A model generated the notes under the pieces. That model saw only the letters and a program-made list of their open reading frames with translations, searched no databases and was not told where the DNA came from. The position numbers and the translations under genes were made by a program. DNA of 64,000 nt from NCBI RefSeq assembly GCF_007474535.1, contig NZ_VKNW01000002.1, forward strand, positions 186,001 to 250,000, read 5' to 3'. How positions within the stretch are numbered: the stretch's first letter is position 1; every line of letters starts with the position of its first letter. This stretch comes from Chryseobacterium echinoideorum. GTDB taxonomy: Bacteria; Bacteroidota; Bacteroidia; Flavobacteriales; Weeksellaceae. Shown here piece after piece: positions 30,729-41,500 of this stretch.

Positions 30729-33422
30729 TTAAAATGTTACATCAAAGCCGACGTAAAAATTAGCTTTCATAATGGGAGCATACACCATCCCACCATCAAA
30801 GTAATTTCCGAAAGGATTTCTGAAATCAACAATCGCATTTTTCTGTGAATAAGATGTTAGATTTTCTCCGCCCAAATATGCTCTGATTTTTTTGTTGAAA
30901 TTTCTGGAAATCTGAGCATTAAGAACTGCATAAGATTCTGAATAAGCAGGAATTTGAAATTCAGCAGGATTGGTTGAGGTGATAGGCAATCTTTGTTTTC
31001 CAACCAAGTTTAAAGTCGTATCAAAACTCCAGAAACCTTCTTTAGTATTTTTGTTGGTTGAATAGGCTAAATTTACAAACCCACGATGTTTCGCCATAAA
31101 CGGAACCTGTCTTCTTCCATCCAGATAATCTGCCTGAACATCATAATATTTATATGCTAATCTTACATCAAAATTTTTCAGCGGAGTGAAATCCCATTGT
31201 GTCTGAAATGAGTTGGCAAAAGATTTTCCGTCCAGATTATAGAAGGTCAGTTGTTGAGGCGAACGATCCAGATCTACCACTACCTGATCCTGAAAATCTG
31301 TTCTGAAAAAATCTGCAACAACGGTAGATTTTCTTCCGAAAATTTTAAATTCCTGTTGTAAACTTGCGCCGTAATTCCATGCAATTTCGGGTTTCAAGCC
31401 ATAAATGCTTCCATTATTCTGCAAAATCTGAATATTTCTGTTGGATGCGAAGTATTGCTGGTTTTCTGCAAATATATTGGCCGTTCTGAAACCTCTTCCT
31501 GCGGAAAGTCTTAGAATAGTCTGTGGAGTAAAATCGTATTTAAAATTTAACCTCGGCGTAAACTGGGTTCCTGCTAAATTATGAAAATCTGCTCTTGCTC
31601 CCGCAACTAAAGTATATTTTAAGCCTGTTAAAGTGTATTCAGCAAAAATTCCCGGAACTGTTTCGGTTCTTTTAATACTATTATTCAGGTAAATTTCGTC
31701 ATATCCGTCATACAGGAAACTTGCTCCTGTTTTGTATTTATGATTGGTGTTGCCAATAATGCTTTCAAAAATTAAGTTGGAATAATACGTATGCTGATTA
31801 CCCGAATAATTTCTCAAACCGAAAAAGCTGTCCTGTTGATGATAGGTATATTGATTCATCCATCCTAAACTTTGGTAAGGTTTTCCTTTGAAAACATAGC
31901 CGGTTTTATTCCAAACCTGAAATCTTGAAATATCTATTCCAACACCGTAAAGATTTTGCTGTGCCTGCGGAAGTTTTTTATCAAACCCGATTTGTCCTGC
32001 AGTTCTCTCGTCTTTAATAAAGTTAATGCCGAAATGTGAGCCAAAACCTGAGTGTTCTAAATCATTGAAATTTAATAAATAAGCAGCATTGATCTGAGTT
32101 CCTTTGGGTCTGTCCAGAAAACTGTCGTTATTCATATCGGTATCTCCGAAAGTTCCGTTTCCATGAAGAAGGAAAGTCTGAGTCCAGTGATCGTTAATGG
32201 GTTCCACATGGGTAATGTTGGCTTCTGCTCTTCCGTTGAAATCCGCAAAAAGGTTGAGCGAAGTTTCCGATTTTTCCGAATGTTTGATTAATTCGGTATT
32301 GATCTGACCTGTAATGCTTTCATAGCCGTTGGTAACGGTGCTTCCGCCTTTGGTAAGCTGAATGTTTTCAATCCATCTTCCGGGTATGAAATTCAGTCCG
32401 TATGCAGAAGCCAGTCCTCTGATTTCCGGAAGCAACTCTTTAGTAAGGCTTGTGTATTTTTGGTCTAAACCCAACATTTTGAGCTGTTTCGTTCCGGTTA
32501 CTGCGTTGCTGAAAGATACATCAACGGTTGCATTGGTTTCAAAGCTTTCAGATAAATTGCAGCAGGCTGCTTTCAGCAGTTCTTTTTTGTCAATATTAAA
32601 AATCAGTCCGGCTTCTTTTTTATTAATTGAAGTGGCTGCTTTTGAGCCTGTAATATTCACTTGCTCAATGTTTTTTTCTGAACCGGAATGTGAAGTGTGA
32701 TCTTCTGAATCATTATGATTGATGTGATTTTGTTTTTGGGATTCTTCTTCAAAATGAACTTTAGGATTGGTCTCCCCAAAAGCAATATCGCGGTCATAAA
32801 GACAGCAGCCGGGAAGTTTTTTATAGACTTCATCTGTCGTTTTGTACATCTCGTTGTCATGTCCCACCTCGGCAATTTTCTTTAAAATTTTGTCTGCTGA
32901 AGTTTTTGATGAGTCAAAATGTAAAATTACGCTTTGTTTTTCGGCATTCCATTCTGCTGAATCTGCACCGGCATCCTGAGCGGCTTTTTCAATTCTTGCT
33001 TTACAAGAGCCGCAGTTTCCTTTCACGAAAAATTCGTTTTCACCTTTTTTATGGTCAGAATGATCCATCCCCGGAACAGAAGAGTTTGAGTTTCTTTCAT
33101 AATGGCAACAAGCAGGAAGGTTTTTATAAACCTCATCATCAGCCTTAAATTTTTCGCTGTCGTGACCGGCTTCTGCTACTTTTGAAAGAATCTGGTCTGC
33201 TGAAATATTTTCTTTGGTTTCAAAGCTCAAAGTTTGCGAATCTATCGAATATACAGCAGATTTAGCACCTGCTTTTTTTGCAGTGTCTTCAATTCTTTCT
33301 TTGCACATTCCGCAGTTTCCTTTTACCATAAACTGATGTTTGGTAAGGGTCTGTGCAGAAATTGTTAGGGAAAAAAATAACAGTAATGTTCCCAGAAATG
33401 TCCGGGTAATATATGATTTCAT
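30729..33422 (-). CDS. TonB-dependent receptor with two N-terminal heavy-metal-associated (HMA) domains
   Basis: 897 aa. The signal peptide ends near residue 24 (LTISAQ). Two HMA-like domains follow, ~28-100 with GNCGMCK and ~130-205 with GNCGSCK; a His/Asp/Ser-rich linker then reads NHINHNDSEDHTSHSGSEK. A plug domain follows (LLPEIRGLASAYGLNFIPGRW, STVTNGYESITGQINTELI) and then the beta-barrel, ending in an aromatic residue (GFDVTF). The HMA Cys pairs suggest copper handling on the periplasmic side during uptake. The usual Bacteroidota CarboxypepD_reg N-terminal domain is replaced. It follows the Cys-rich 119-aa gene and the His/Cys-repeat lipoprotein in what looks like a metal operon. Confidence 0.9.
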   Translation of the reverse strand: MKSYITRTFLGTLLLFFSLTISAQTLTKHQFMVKGNCGMCKERIEDTAKKAGAKSAVYSIDSQTLSFETKENISADQILSKVAEAGHDSEKFKADDEVYKNLPACCHYERNSNSSVPGMDHSDHKKGENEFFVKGNCGSCKARIEKAAQDAGADSAEWNAEKQSVILHFDSSKTSADKILKKIAEVGHDNEMYKTTDEVYKKLPGCCLYDRDIAFGETNPKVHFEEESQKQNHINHNDSEDHTSHSGSEKNIEQVNITGSKAATSINKKEAGLIFNIDKKELLKAACCNLSESFETNATVDVSFSNAVTGTKQLKMLGLDQKYTSLTKELLPEIRGLASAYGLNFIPGRWIENIQLTKGGSTVTNGYESITGQINTELIKHSEKSETSLNLFADFNGRAEANITHVEPINDHWTQTFLLHGNGTFGDTDMNNDSFLDRPKGTQINAAYLLNFNDLEHSGFGSHFGINFIKDERTAGQIGFDKKLPQAQQNLYGVGIDISRFQVWNKTGYVFKGKPYQSLGWMNQYTYHQQDSFFGLRNYSGNQHTYYSNLIFESIIGNTNHKYKTGASFLYDGYDEIYLNNSIKRTETVPGIFAEYTLTGLKYTLVAGARADFHNLAGTQFTPRLNFKYDFTPQTILRLSAGRGFRTANIFAENQQYFASNRNIQILQNNGSIYGLKPEIAWNYGASLQQEFKIFGRKSTVVADFFRTDFQDQVVVDLDRSPQQLTFYNLDGKSFANSFQTQWDFTPLKNFDVRLAYKYYDVQADYLDGRRQVPFMAKHRGFVNLAYSTNKNTKEGFWSFDTTLNLVGKQRLPITSTNPAEFQIPAYSESYAVLNAQISRNFNKKIRAYLGGENLTSYSQKNAIVDFRNPFGNYFDGGMVYAPIMKANFYVGFDVTF

Positions 33423-33489
33423 AAGTTTTTAAATTAGATTAAATAAAATAGCTGTTCATTACATATGTAATAAACTTTGTGAATTGTAT

Positions 33490-33849
33490 TTAAGCTAATT
33501 TAGGCGGCTGCCAGATTTCTTTTAAACTGTCTGAAATAAAAGGATCAATATACTGAACCTGAATTTTGGTAATAGATGAAAATAAAGTAATTTCTCCGAA
33601 GTTATTTTTGGTGAAATTATTTTCCAGAAATGTATGACAGGTCATACAAAAAGAACAGCAGTCATCGTTGCACGATTGGTGTTCTTTTTTTGATTCTTTG
33701 GAGTGATCACTGTTTTTATCACAACACGATTTTGTTTTCGATTCTGTTTTACAGCAATTTTCCTGCGAAACCTGTGCATAAAAATTATCTTTAGGAATCA
33801 AAAAAATTCCTAGGCACAAGATGATTAATAAAAAACGAATAGGTTTCAC
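33490..33849 (-). CDS. Cys-rich small exported protein (HYC_CC_PP-like)
   Basis: 119 aa with an N-terminal hydrophobic segment (FLLIILCLGIFLIP), then clustered cysteines and histidines: NCCKTESKTKSCC, HQSCNDDCCSFCMTCH. The C-terminus is IWQPPKLA. From memory this matches the small Bacteroidota family called HYC_CC_PP, usually next to HMA/TonB metal receptors. It lies between the lipoprotein (23 nt) and the receptor (67 nt). A metal-binding or chaperone role is inferred from composition and neighbours. Confidence 0.75.
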   Translation of the reverse strand: MKPIRFLLIILCLGIFLIPKDNFYAQVSQENCCKTESKTKSCCDKNSDHSKESKKEHQSCNDDCCSFCMTCHTFLENNFTKNNFGEITLFSSITKIQVQYIDPFISDSLKEIWQPPKLA

Positions 33850-33872
33850 AAGGCAAAGTTAAGAAAAAATGT

Positions 33873-34532
33873 TTAAAGTGGTGCGCCGACTTGCTTTGCA
33901 CAGTCATGCCACGGTTCGCCATGCGCAGGATTGAGTTTTGGTTTTGGTCCTGTTTTGGCTACAGAAGGTTGGGAAGCAGGAGCAGAAACAGGTTGTGAAG
34001 TTTGTACAGGTGTACTTGCTGCGGGTTGTGCGGCAGGTTTACTGTTTAAAGGCTGACCTACAGGAATGTCACATCGGTGTCCCGGTTGTCCGTGAGGCGG
34101 ATTCATTCCTGGGGCGGTTTTCACCTGTTTTCCATTGTTGTCGATGGCAATTTTTCCCGGACTTACAGCATTAGGGTCTATTTGTACGGAGCCATTCGGG
34201 GAAACACTCATATTTTGTGCTGAAGAATTTGCAGGCTGAGCCGCACTGCCGTTGAGTGGCTGACCTACAGGAATTTCGCAACGGTGTCCCGGTTGTCCGT
34301 GAGGCGGATTCATTCCCGGAGCTGTAACCATTGTTGATCCGGTTTGAGCGGTAGATTTAATACCCGCCTGATCCATTAAAGTTGTCTGAGGTTTGCTAAA
34401 TGCTACATTAGGCTGTTGTGCGACACCTTCTTCTTTTATGTAGGTAGGTTTTTCATCTTTTTTACATGAAACAGCAATCAGGGAAGTTGCAAAAACACCT
34501 AAAAGTAAATTTTTCAAATTAAATCTCTTCAT
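33873..34532 (-). CDS. Lipoprotein with repeated NPPHGQPGHRC motif
   Basis: 219 aa. The lipoprotein signal is LLLGVFATSLIAVSC, with the lipobox Cys at about residue 23. Two near-identical units carry MNPPHGQPGHRC(E/D)IPVGQPLN (residues ~74-94 and ~140-160); a variant with LNPAHGEPWHDC follows at the C-terminus. The rest is low-complexity Ala/Pro/Ser/Gln. Each unit offers two His and one Cys, which suggests metal binding at the cell surface or periplasm. It heads a run of three metal-linked genes and is preceded by a terminator. The function is not established. Confidence 0.75.
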   Translation of the reverse strand: MKRFNLKNLLLGVFATSLIAVSCKKDEKPTYIKEEGVAQQPNVAFSKPQTTLMDQAGIKSTAQTGSTMVTAPGMNPPHGQPGHRCEIPVGQPLNGSAAQPANSSAQNMSVSPNGSVQIDPNAVSPGKIAIDNNGKQVKTAPGMNPPHGQPGHRCDIPVGQPLNSKPAAQPAASTPVQTSQPVSAPASQPSVAKTGPKPKLNPAHGEPWHDCAKQVGAPL

Positions 34533-34535
34533 AAA

Positions 34536-34575
34536 AACAAAATTAGCAAAACATTTTGAATTGTTTTGCTAATTT
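34536..34575 (-). terminator. Terminator of the sensor kinase-regulator operon
   Basis: AAATTAGCAAAACA and TGTTTTGCTAATTT form a perfect 14-bp stem with an 8-nt loop; on the minus strand TTGTTTTTAT follows. Confidence 0.85.
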
Positions 34576-34596
34576 AGAATTTATATGATTTAAACT

Positions 34597-35283
34597 TTAG
34601 TTCTTCACCAAAAGTCTGAAACCTTCTCCGTGAACATTGATGATTTCCAATCCTTCATCATCTTTCAGAAGCTTGCGGAGTTTAGCAATGTAAACATCCA
34701 TACTTCTTGCCGTAAAATAATTTTCTTTTTTCCAGATTTTTCTCAATGCGAGGTCTCTTGGCATAAAGTCATTTCTATGCAGGCAAAGTAATTTTAAAAG
34801 TTCATTTTCTTTTGGTGAAAGTTTGTATTCTTTATCACCCACTCTCAGTTGTCTAAGCATAGAATCAAAGAAGATATTACTGATTTTAAATTGTTCCTGT
34901 TCTTCGTTCTCAAGGGTAGAACTTCTCTGAAGAATTGCTTTTATTTTATACAAAAGTAATTCTGTATCAAAAGGTTTGGTGATGTAATCGTCTGCTCCTA
35001 GCTGATATCCTTTCAAAATATCTTCCCTCATATTTCTTGCAGTAAGAAAAATGATCGGTGTGTTTTTATCAATTTTTTTTACGTCTTCTGCTAAAGAAAA
35101 TCCGTCTTTTTTCGGCATCATTACATCAAAAATGCAGATGTCAAATTCGTTTTCTGTAAATTCTTTCAGCCCCTGTTCTCCGTCTACGGCAAGGGTAACC
35201 TCAAAATTATTGATGGTGAGATAATCCTTCAGTACTGCACCGAAACTTTGATCGTCTTCTACTAATAATATTCTGTTGCTCAT
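34597..35283 (-). CDS. OmpR/PhoB-type response regulator
   Basis: 228 aa. Receiver domain with acidic pocket VEDD, phospho-acceptor Asp 53 (IFDVMMP), Thr in IIFLTA and Lys in ITKPFD; then a winged-helix DNA-binding domain (YKLSPKENELLKLLCLH, RSMDVYIAKLRKLLKD, INVHGEGFRL). It is encoded 30 nt after its kinase and followed by a strong terminator. The target genes are unknown; the metal operon directly downstream on the same strand is a candidate. Confidence 0.95.
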   Translation of the reverse strand: MSNRILLVEDDQSFGAVLKDYLTINNFEVTLAVDGEQGLKEFTENEFDICIFDVMMPKKDGFSLAEDVKKIDKNTPIIFLTARNMREDILKGYQLGADDYITKPFDTELLLYKIKAILQRSSTLENEEQEQFKISNIFFDSMLRQLRVGDKEYKLSPKENELLKLLCLHRNDFMPRDLALRKIWKKENYFTARSMDVYIAKLRKLLKDDEGLEIINVHGEGFRLLVKN

Positions 35284-35313
35284 ATTTTATATCTTTTAAT
35301 TTATTATTTAATT

Positions 35314-36861
35314 TTAAGCCATTGGAAGCTTGATGATAAACTTGCTTCCCTTTTCTTTCTGAGATTCTACAATAATCTGTCCCTTATGAAGTTCAACAAT
35401 TTTTTTTACGTAAGAAAGACCCAGACCCTGACCTTTTACATTGTGAATATTACCTGTTTCTTCTCGGAAAAATTTTTCAAAAATCTTGGTTTTGTTTTGG
35501 GTTTCCATTCCCATTCCTTTATCTGAAACTTCAAGTACGTAGAAATTACCTTCGTTTCGCGTTTCTATTTGTATTTCTGGAGTATCCGGTGAATATTTGT
35601 TGGCATTATCCAAAAGATTGACCAGCATATTCGAGATGTGAAATTCATCTATTTTAAACTGATATTTTTCAGCATGAAAATTTTGTATTAAAGTTCCGTT
35701 TCGCTGTGCGACAATCAGCCCGAAAGATTCTGTGGTTTTTTTTATTAATTCCCGTACGTTGGTTTCTTTCAAAAATAATTTAACCTCATTCCGTTCCAGT
35801 TTGGACATGTTGAGGACGTTTTCAACCTGTTTTTTCATTCTAAGGTTTTCCTGCTTGATGAGGTTTGAATAATATTTTACCTTTTCAGGATTGGTTGCAA
35901 TTTTATCATTAGCCAAAGAGTCTGTTGCTACGGAAATTGTTGCCAGCGGAGTTTTAAACTCATGAGACATATTATTGATAAAATCTGTTTTTACCTCTGC
36001 CAGTTTTTTCTGTCTCATCATATAATTAATGGAAATAATATAAATTCCGAGAATGGTAAGAAGAGATAAAAAAGTACCCAAAAGCATCGGCCAATTGTTC
36101 ATAGCCAATGAATATTCCTTTTTAGGAAAAACTAATGCCAATGTATAAAGCGTTCTGTCTTTTGTGTCGGTAAAAAGGGGATAGGAATATGAATGATTAT
36201 CTTTTTTTTCTTTAAATATCTTATTGGAGATATTCGTTAGTTTATTGTTTCTGTCGGAAACACCATATCCGAATTCGGAGTTGATTCCTTTCATCCGAAG
36301 TTCTTTGGTGATGACAGAATCAAGAGTTTTCAAATCTACTCTTTTACTGATGGGACGATTGGTGCCGGCTACTCTTACAAATTCTTTAAGCTCGTAGTCG
36401 CCACTTTCAATATCACTGTTGATTTCCGAAGTAAGAATCTCTCTTTTGGTTGTGTCTTTTTTTATTTTGTAAGCGGCGTCATCCGTATACATTTTGGTAA
36501 GACGTATAGAGTCTCCCAAAGAAGAAAGAGGAAGCTGTTTGGTTTCGATGATATTTCGGTAGTAAATTATTGATTTTTGTGTACCTGAATCCTGAGTCTG
36601 CTGAATGGTGGTAAGGGAAGGTTTATCTGAATTGGCTTTAATATCGTCACGAAAATTAGAATAGTATTCATTCAATAATTTATCTGCTTCTATTTTTGCG
36701 ATATTTTCTGATGTATTTTCCAAAGCGGAATACACTTTGTTAGAAAACTCTTGTTCTAAAGCTACGTAATAACCTTTAAGCCAATAAAACTGAAGTGTTA
36801 CGAACACAATCAGTGATATAGTCATAAAGACAGAGATAATCGGAATGAATTTATTATTCAT
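35314..36861 (-). CDS. Membrane sensor histidine kinase
   Basis: 515 aa. Transmembrane segments at ~8-28 and ~258-280 enclose a periplasmic sensor region of about 225 residues. No HAMP domain is obvious. The H-box NNMSHEFKTPLATI puts the phospho-accepting His at 300; N-box NLLDNANKYS and G-boxes DKGMGM and GQGLGLSYVKKIVELHKG complete the ATPase domain. It is co-transcribed with the OmpR-type regulator. The signal is unknown. Confidence 0.95.
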   Translation of the reverse strand: MNNKFIPIISVFMTISLIVFVTLQFYWLKGYYVALEQEFSNKVYSALENTSENIAKIEADKLLNEYYSNFRDDIKANSDKPSLTTIQQTQDSGTQKSIIYYRNIIETKQLPLSSLGDSIRLTKMYTDDAAYKIKKDTTKREILTSEINSDIESGDYELKEFVRVAGTNRPISKRVDLKTLDSVITKELRMKGINSEFGYGVSDRNNKLTNISNKIFKEKKDNHSYSYPLFTDTKDRTLYTLALVFPKKEYSLAMNNWPMLLGTFLSLLTILGIYIISINYMMRQKKLAEVKTDFINNMSHEFKTPLATISVATDSLANDKIATNPEKVKYYSNLIKQENLRMKKQVENVLNMSKLERNEVKLFLKETNVRELIKKTTESFGLIVAQRNGTLIQNFHAEKYQFKIDEFHISNMLVNLLDNANKYSPDTPEIQIETRNEGNFYVLEVSDKGMGMETQNKTKIFEKFFREETGNIHNVKGQGLGLSYVKKIVELHKGQIIVESQKEKGSKFIIKLPMA

Positions 36862-37064
36862 TGCATATGTGGTTAAAATTATAAATGTTAAAATTAAGCA
36901 TTTTAAGATTTGGTAAACAAAATATGAACCAAATTATTGTGTTTTTTTTCTTAAAAGTATAGTTTTTAACATTTAATTATAAATATTGATGAATAATCTT
37001 AACGCAAATTGTGAAATGCTTGTCTTAAATGGTCAACAGAAATTAATTATTAAAATAAATCAGT

Positions 37065-37553
37065 ATGAATTCAGGAGCTATTTTTACCCCAGATTTTGAT
37101 TCGAAAAGCGTGTATGTAATGAAGATCTACCAGCAGAATGTTGACACCATCTGGAATCATTTTACGCAATCAGATTTACTTGATTTGTGGTGGGCACCAA
37201 AACCATGGAAATGTGAGACTGTAAAACAGGAGTTTTCTGAAAACGGAAGTTGGCTGTATGTCATGATCGGTTCCAATGGCGAAAAACATTTTGCCAAAGC
37301 ACAATATGGTGAGATTAAAGCTAAGAGAAGTTTTGACTGGACTGATGCCTTTTGCGATGAAAACGGTATCATTAATGAAAAACTTCCTAAAGCAAAATGG
37401 CTTTTTGGTTTTACCGGGGTCGAAGAAGGGACGAAGGTTACCATGAATATTCATTTTGATTCGGAAGAAGAAATGAGATCAATCTTGGATATGGGATTTG
37501 AAGAAGGCTTCAAAATGGGACTTCTCCAATTAGAAAAAATTCTGCAGAAGTAG
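37065..37553 (+). CDS. SRPBCC (AHSA1-like) domain protein
   Basis: 162 aa with the AHSA1 pattern: VYVMKIYQQNVDTIWNHFTQSDLLDLWWAPKPW near the start and FGFTGVEEGTKVTMNIHFDSEEEM near the end. This is a helix-grip hydrophobic-pocket fold of unknown ligand, close to the DUF1801/glutathione-transferase-linked AHSA1 proteins. It is transcribed divergently from the histidine kinase; the next gene starts 42 nt later on the same strand. Confidence 0.88.
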   Translation: MNSGAIFTPDFDSKSVYVMKIYQQNVDTIWNHFTQSDLLDLWWAPKPWKCETVKQEFSENGSWLYVMIGSNGEKHFAKAQYGEIKAKRSFDWTDAFCDENGIINEKLPKAKWLFGFTGVEEGTKVTMNIHFDSEEEMRSILDMGFEEGFKMGLLQLEKILQK

Positions 37554-37594
37554 TTATCTTTGTAGTGGAAGAAGCAAAATTTTCTTCATTAAAA

Positions 37595-38272
37595 ATGATC
37601 GCAGAGCAGATTGTATACGAAGACAACCATCTTTTGGTAATTAATAAAAAAGTCGGACAGCTCGTTCAGGGTGACAAAACAGGCGATGAATCTTTATTGG
37701 ATTCCATTAAAAATTTCATCAAAAAGAGAGACAATAAGCCGGGAAATGTATTTCTTGGTCTGGTTCACCGTATCGACAGACCAACTTCTGGTTTGGTCAT
37801 TTATGCTAAAACGTCAAAAGCTTTGTCGCGTTTAACTCAAATGGTCAAAAATCGGGAAATCAAAAAAACATATTGGGCTGTCGTGGCAAAAGAAATGATT
37901 CCTCAGAAGCAAAGGCTGATCCATTATCTGAAGAAAAATGAAAAAAATAATAAAGCGATTGTCTTTCCAAAGGCAACTGAGGGTGCAAAAGAAGCAATTC
38001 TTACGTACAGTATAATTAAAAATCTAGACCACTATCTTCTTTTGGAAATTGATCTTGAGACCGGAAGGCATCACCAGATCCGGGCTCAGTTGTCAAAAAG
38101 CGGTGTTCCGATTAAAGGAGATTTGAAGTATGGTTCACCTCGATCAAATCCTGATGGAGGAATTAACCTGCATGCCAGAAAACTTGAATTCATTCATCCT
38201 GTTACCAAAGAAAAAGTTGAAATCACAGCTCCTGTTCCTCAAAATGATGCAGTCTGGAGAGCTTGTGAATAG
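37595..38272 (+). CDS. RluA-family RNA pseudouridine synthase
   Basis: I use ATG 37595 (MIAEQIVYEDNHLLVINK) rather than the GTG at 37565. The catalytic motif HRIDRPTSGLVIYAKTSKAL (HR[IL]D with the Asp nucleophile) and the RxHQIRAQLS segment (ETGRHHQIRAQLS) are present. At 225 aa without an S4 domain it is the short RluA type acting on rRNA or tRNA; the exact uridine cannot be told. Confidence 0.93.
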   Translation: MIAEQIVYEDNHLLVINKKVGQLVQGDKTGDESLLDSIKNFIKKRDNKPGNVFLGLVHRIDRPTSGLVIYAKTSKALSRLTQMVKNREIKKTYWAVVAKEMIPQKQRLIHYLKKNEKNNKAIVFPKATEGAKEAILTYSIIKNLDHYLLLEIDLETGRHHQIRAQLSKSGVPIKGDLKYGSPRSNPDGGINLHARKLEFIHPVTKEKVEITAPVPQNDAVWRACE

Positions 38273-38506
38273 TAGCAATAAGCCTTAATCTTTCAAAACA
38301 ATAAGTAACATAAACCAATCCATTTATTAAAGTTTTGGAATATATGGTTAAATGTTAAAATTTCATAGATTGCAAATAAATAGGATAAAAGGTGAATAAT
38401 TTTATTAATGTCTCATTTTTTGACTAATTAAATTATGGTATTGTTAATTTTAATGTTGTGTGATAAATAATAAATTCATACATTTATCAAAATTTAATCC
38501 ATATCT
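38273..38506. other. AT-rich upstream region of the first T9SS adhesin gene
   Basis: No gene. Just upstream of the start both this gene and the next adhesin gene (41877) have the shared stretch TTTAATCCATA about 5 nt before the ATG, and each has a TAnnTTTA box (TACATTTA at 38479-38486 here). They are probably related promoters. Confidence 0.4.
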
Positions 38507-41500
38507 ATGAAACATTATTACAATTTCTTTACTTATCGAAAAAAAATAAAGAGTCTCCAGAACTCTTTGATTTTATTTGTTCTTTTCTTAATTGCATCAT
38601 TTCAGTTTTTTTCTGCACAATTGTATCAGGTTGCCGGTACATGTGCCAGTTTAGGAACAACGACTTATGCACTTAACAGCTCTACCAATGCTTCTGCTAC
38701 TAATAGGATTGCTGTAATATACCCTGCAAGTCAGCTTACGGGAATTGCTAATCAGCAGCTTACTGCTCTGTATCTGAAGAAATACACTTCCACAGATCTC
38801 GGCGGAACACCTAATTTGAAAATCTACCTTAAGGAAACATCGAATTTGGATTTTGGTGCAGGTGCAATAGACTGGGCTGCCACAACAGCCGGAGCAACTT
38901 TATTGTATGATTCAAATCCTGCAACCGCAACAGCGGGAGCTGCGGGATATAAATCTTTACAGTTTTCTAGTACTTTTATGTATTCCGGAACGAGCAATCT
39001 TATGCTTCTAATGGAATATGTAAATACAGGAAACAACACCAGTGTCACCTGGCAATATGAATACAGTACTGGTTGCGTAGATACAGGCAATGATAACACA
39101 ACAAAATATATCAATACAACCAACGGTACATTGGGGTCATCTTTGTCTTCAAGTAATTACAGGAGACCGGTCATAGGCTTTGATTATACGGTGACTTGTC
39201 CTGCGACAAGTGTTCCCACAGTTTCAAATATAGCAACCAATGGAGCTACTGCGACATGGGTTGCAGGCGGATCTGAAAGTAGTTGGGATTATGCCGTTCT
39301 GCCATCCTCAGCAGGATTGCCTACTACATGGACCAATACAACAGCTACAACAGTTAATTTATCTTTAAATCCTCAAACAGAATATATATTTTACGTGAGA
39401 GCAAATTGCGGAGGAACAAACGGAGAAAGTGTGTGGAAAGCTAGTTTACCTTTTTATACTTTATGTGTACCTGTAGCTACGATGTTTGAGAATTTTGATT
39501 CTTACGCTACAGGAAGTATTGTACCTGTTTGCTGGGATAGAATTATTACCACTAATGGAAGTCAGACTATTAGTTCTGCTACTCCGGCATCGGGAACCAG
39601 AAATATTTATCAATACAGCACTACTTCTCAAAACCCTACAGCAGTTGTTTTACCAGAATTCAGTAATGTGAGTGCTGGAACTCATTGGTTGAGGTTTAAA
39701 GCTAGAATAAGTTCTGCTACAGGAACTTTGAATGTAGGTTATGTTACAGATCCTACAAATGCAAGTACATTTACCCTTATTCAGGCATTGACGATTGCCA
39801 ATACCGCTTACGATTCTACATCAGAATATACGGTTATAATACCATCAACAGTTCCTGCTAATGCAAGACTAGCGATAATGAATACGCCTGACGGTAAATC
39901 TTACTATTGGGATGATGTTTACTGGGAAGCTGTACCTTCTTGTCTTCCTCCTGTATCTCTTACTTCAACAGCTTTAAGCAGTGATTCGGGAAGCATTACA
40001 TGGCAGGCATCTCCTTCTTCACCTACCAATGGATATGAATACTATTATTCTACATCAAATACAGATCCTACTGCTGCCACTACACCATCTGGAGCTACAG
40101 TAGCTGGAGTAAATACGGCTACTATTTCCAACCTTATGCCCAATACGATATATTATGTTTGGGTAAGATCTGTGTGTTCTTCATCAGACAGAAGTATTTG
40201 GCGTGCTGTGCCGTCCTTCAAAACCTTGTGTGCTCCGGTAGCTACAATGTTTGAAAATTTTGATTCTTATTCTACAGGAAGTATTGTGCCTGATTGTTGG
40301 GACAGAATTATTACTGCAACTGGAAGTCAGTCCATTAGCTCTACTACTCCAGCATCGGGAACCAGAAATATTTATCAATACAGCACTACTGCTCAAAATC
40401 CTACAGCAGTTGTTTTACCAGAATTCAGTAATGTTAGTGCTGGAACTCATTGGTTGAGGTTCAAAGCGAGAGTAAGCTCTGCTACAGGAACTTTGAATGT
40501 AGGTTATGTTACAGATCCTACAAATGCAAGTACATTTACTCTTATTCAGGCACTAACGATTGCCAATACTGCTTACGATTCTACATCGGAATATACGGTT
40601 ATAATACCATCAACAGTTCCTGCTAATGCAAGATTGGCAATAATGAATACGCCTGACGGTAAATCTTACTATTGGGATGATATTTACTGGGAAGCTGTGC
40701 CAAGCTGTTTTGCCCCTTCTTCAGTGGCAGTATCTGGTATTACTCAAAATGATGCCTTGGTAAGCTGGGCTGCGCCTGCTACAGCGCCTGCCAATGGTTA
40801 TGAAATTTATTATTCAAGTTCCAGTACGCCGCCTACATCTTCCACAGTGCCTAGCTTAACAGGAATTACAGGCCTATCTGCTAATATAGGACCTTTGCAG
40901 GCATCAACCAACTATTATGTTTGGGTAAGATCTGTGTGTTCTTCATCAGATAAAAGTAACTGGTCTGCTGAAGTAAGTTTTACAACACTTTGTGGAGCAA
41001 TTACAGGTGCTTATTTTGAAGATTTTGAAGGTTATCCTGGAGTTTCCAATGGTAGTACGGGTGGAGTATTGCCAAATTGCTGGACTAACCTTGGAACAGC
41101 CAACGGAGGTCATATCTCTAACAGTACTACAATTAGTGGAAACAATACTTTGTATTTATGGACTTCAGGAGCTCGTATTGCTTTCGTTGCATTGCCGGCA
41201 ATGAGTACGTTGCAATCTGGCGATTACAGACTAAAATTTGATGCAAAAGCTTCTGTAACTGCAGGAGGTATTCTTGAAATCGGATATTTAGATACGGCTA
41301 ATGCTTTCGTAATATTGACAACATTCAGTGTTAGTGCAGTTAATACTACGTTTCCTTTTTCTTTTGACATCCCTGTTCTCCCTGCCGGAGTTACGCAGTT
41401 GGCAATTAAGAATCCCGGAACTCCTGCCAACAGTTTATCAATAGATAATGTCTCTTATGAACTTAAAACATTATCTACATCTGAAACTGTAGTGAAAAAT

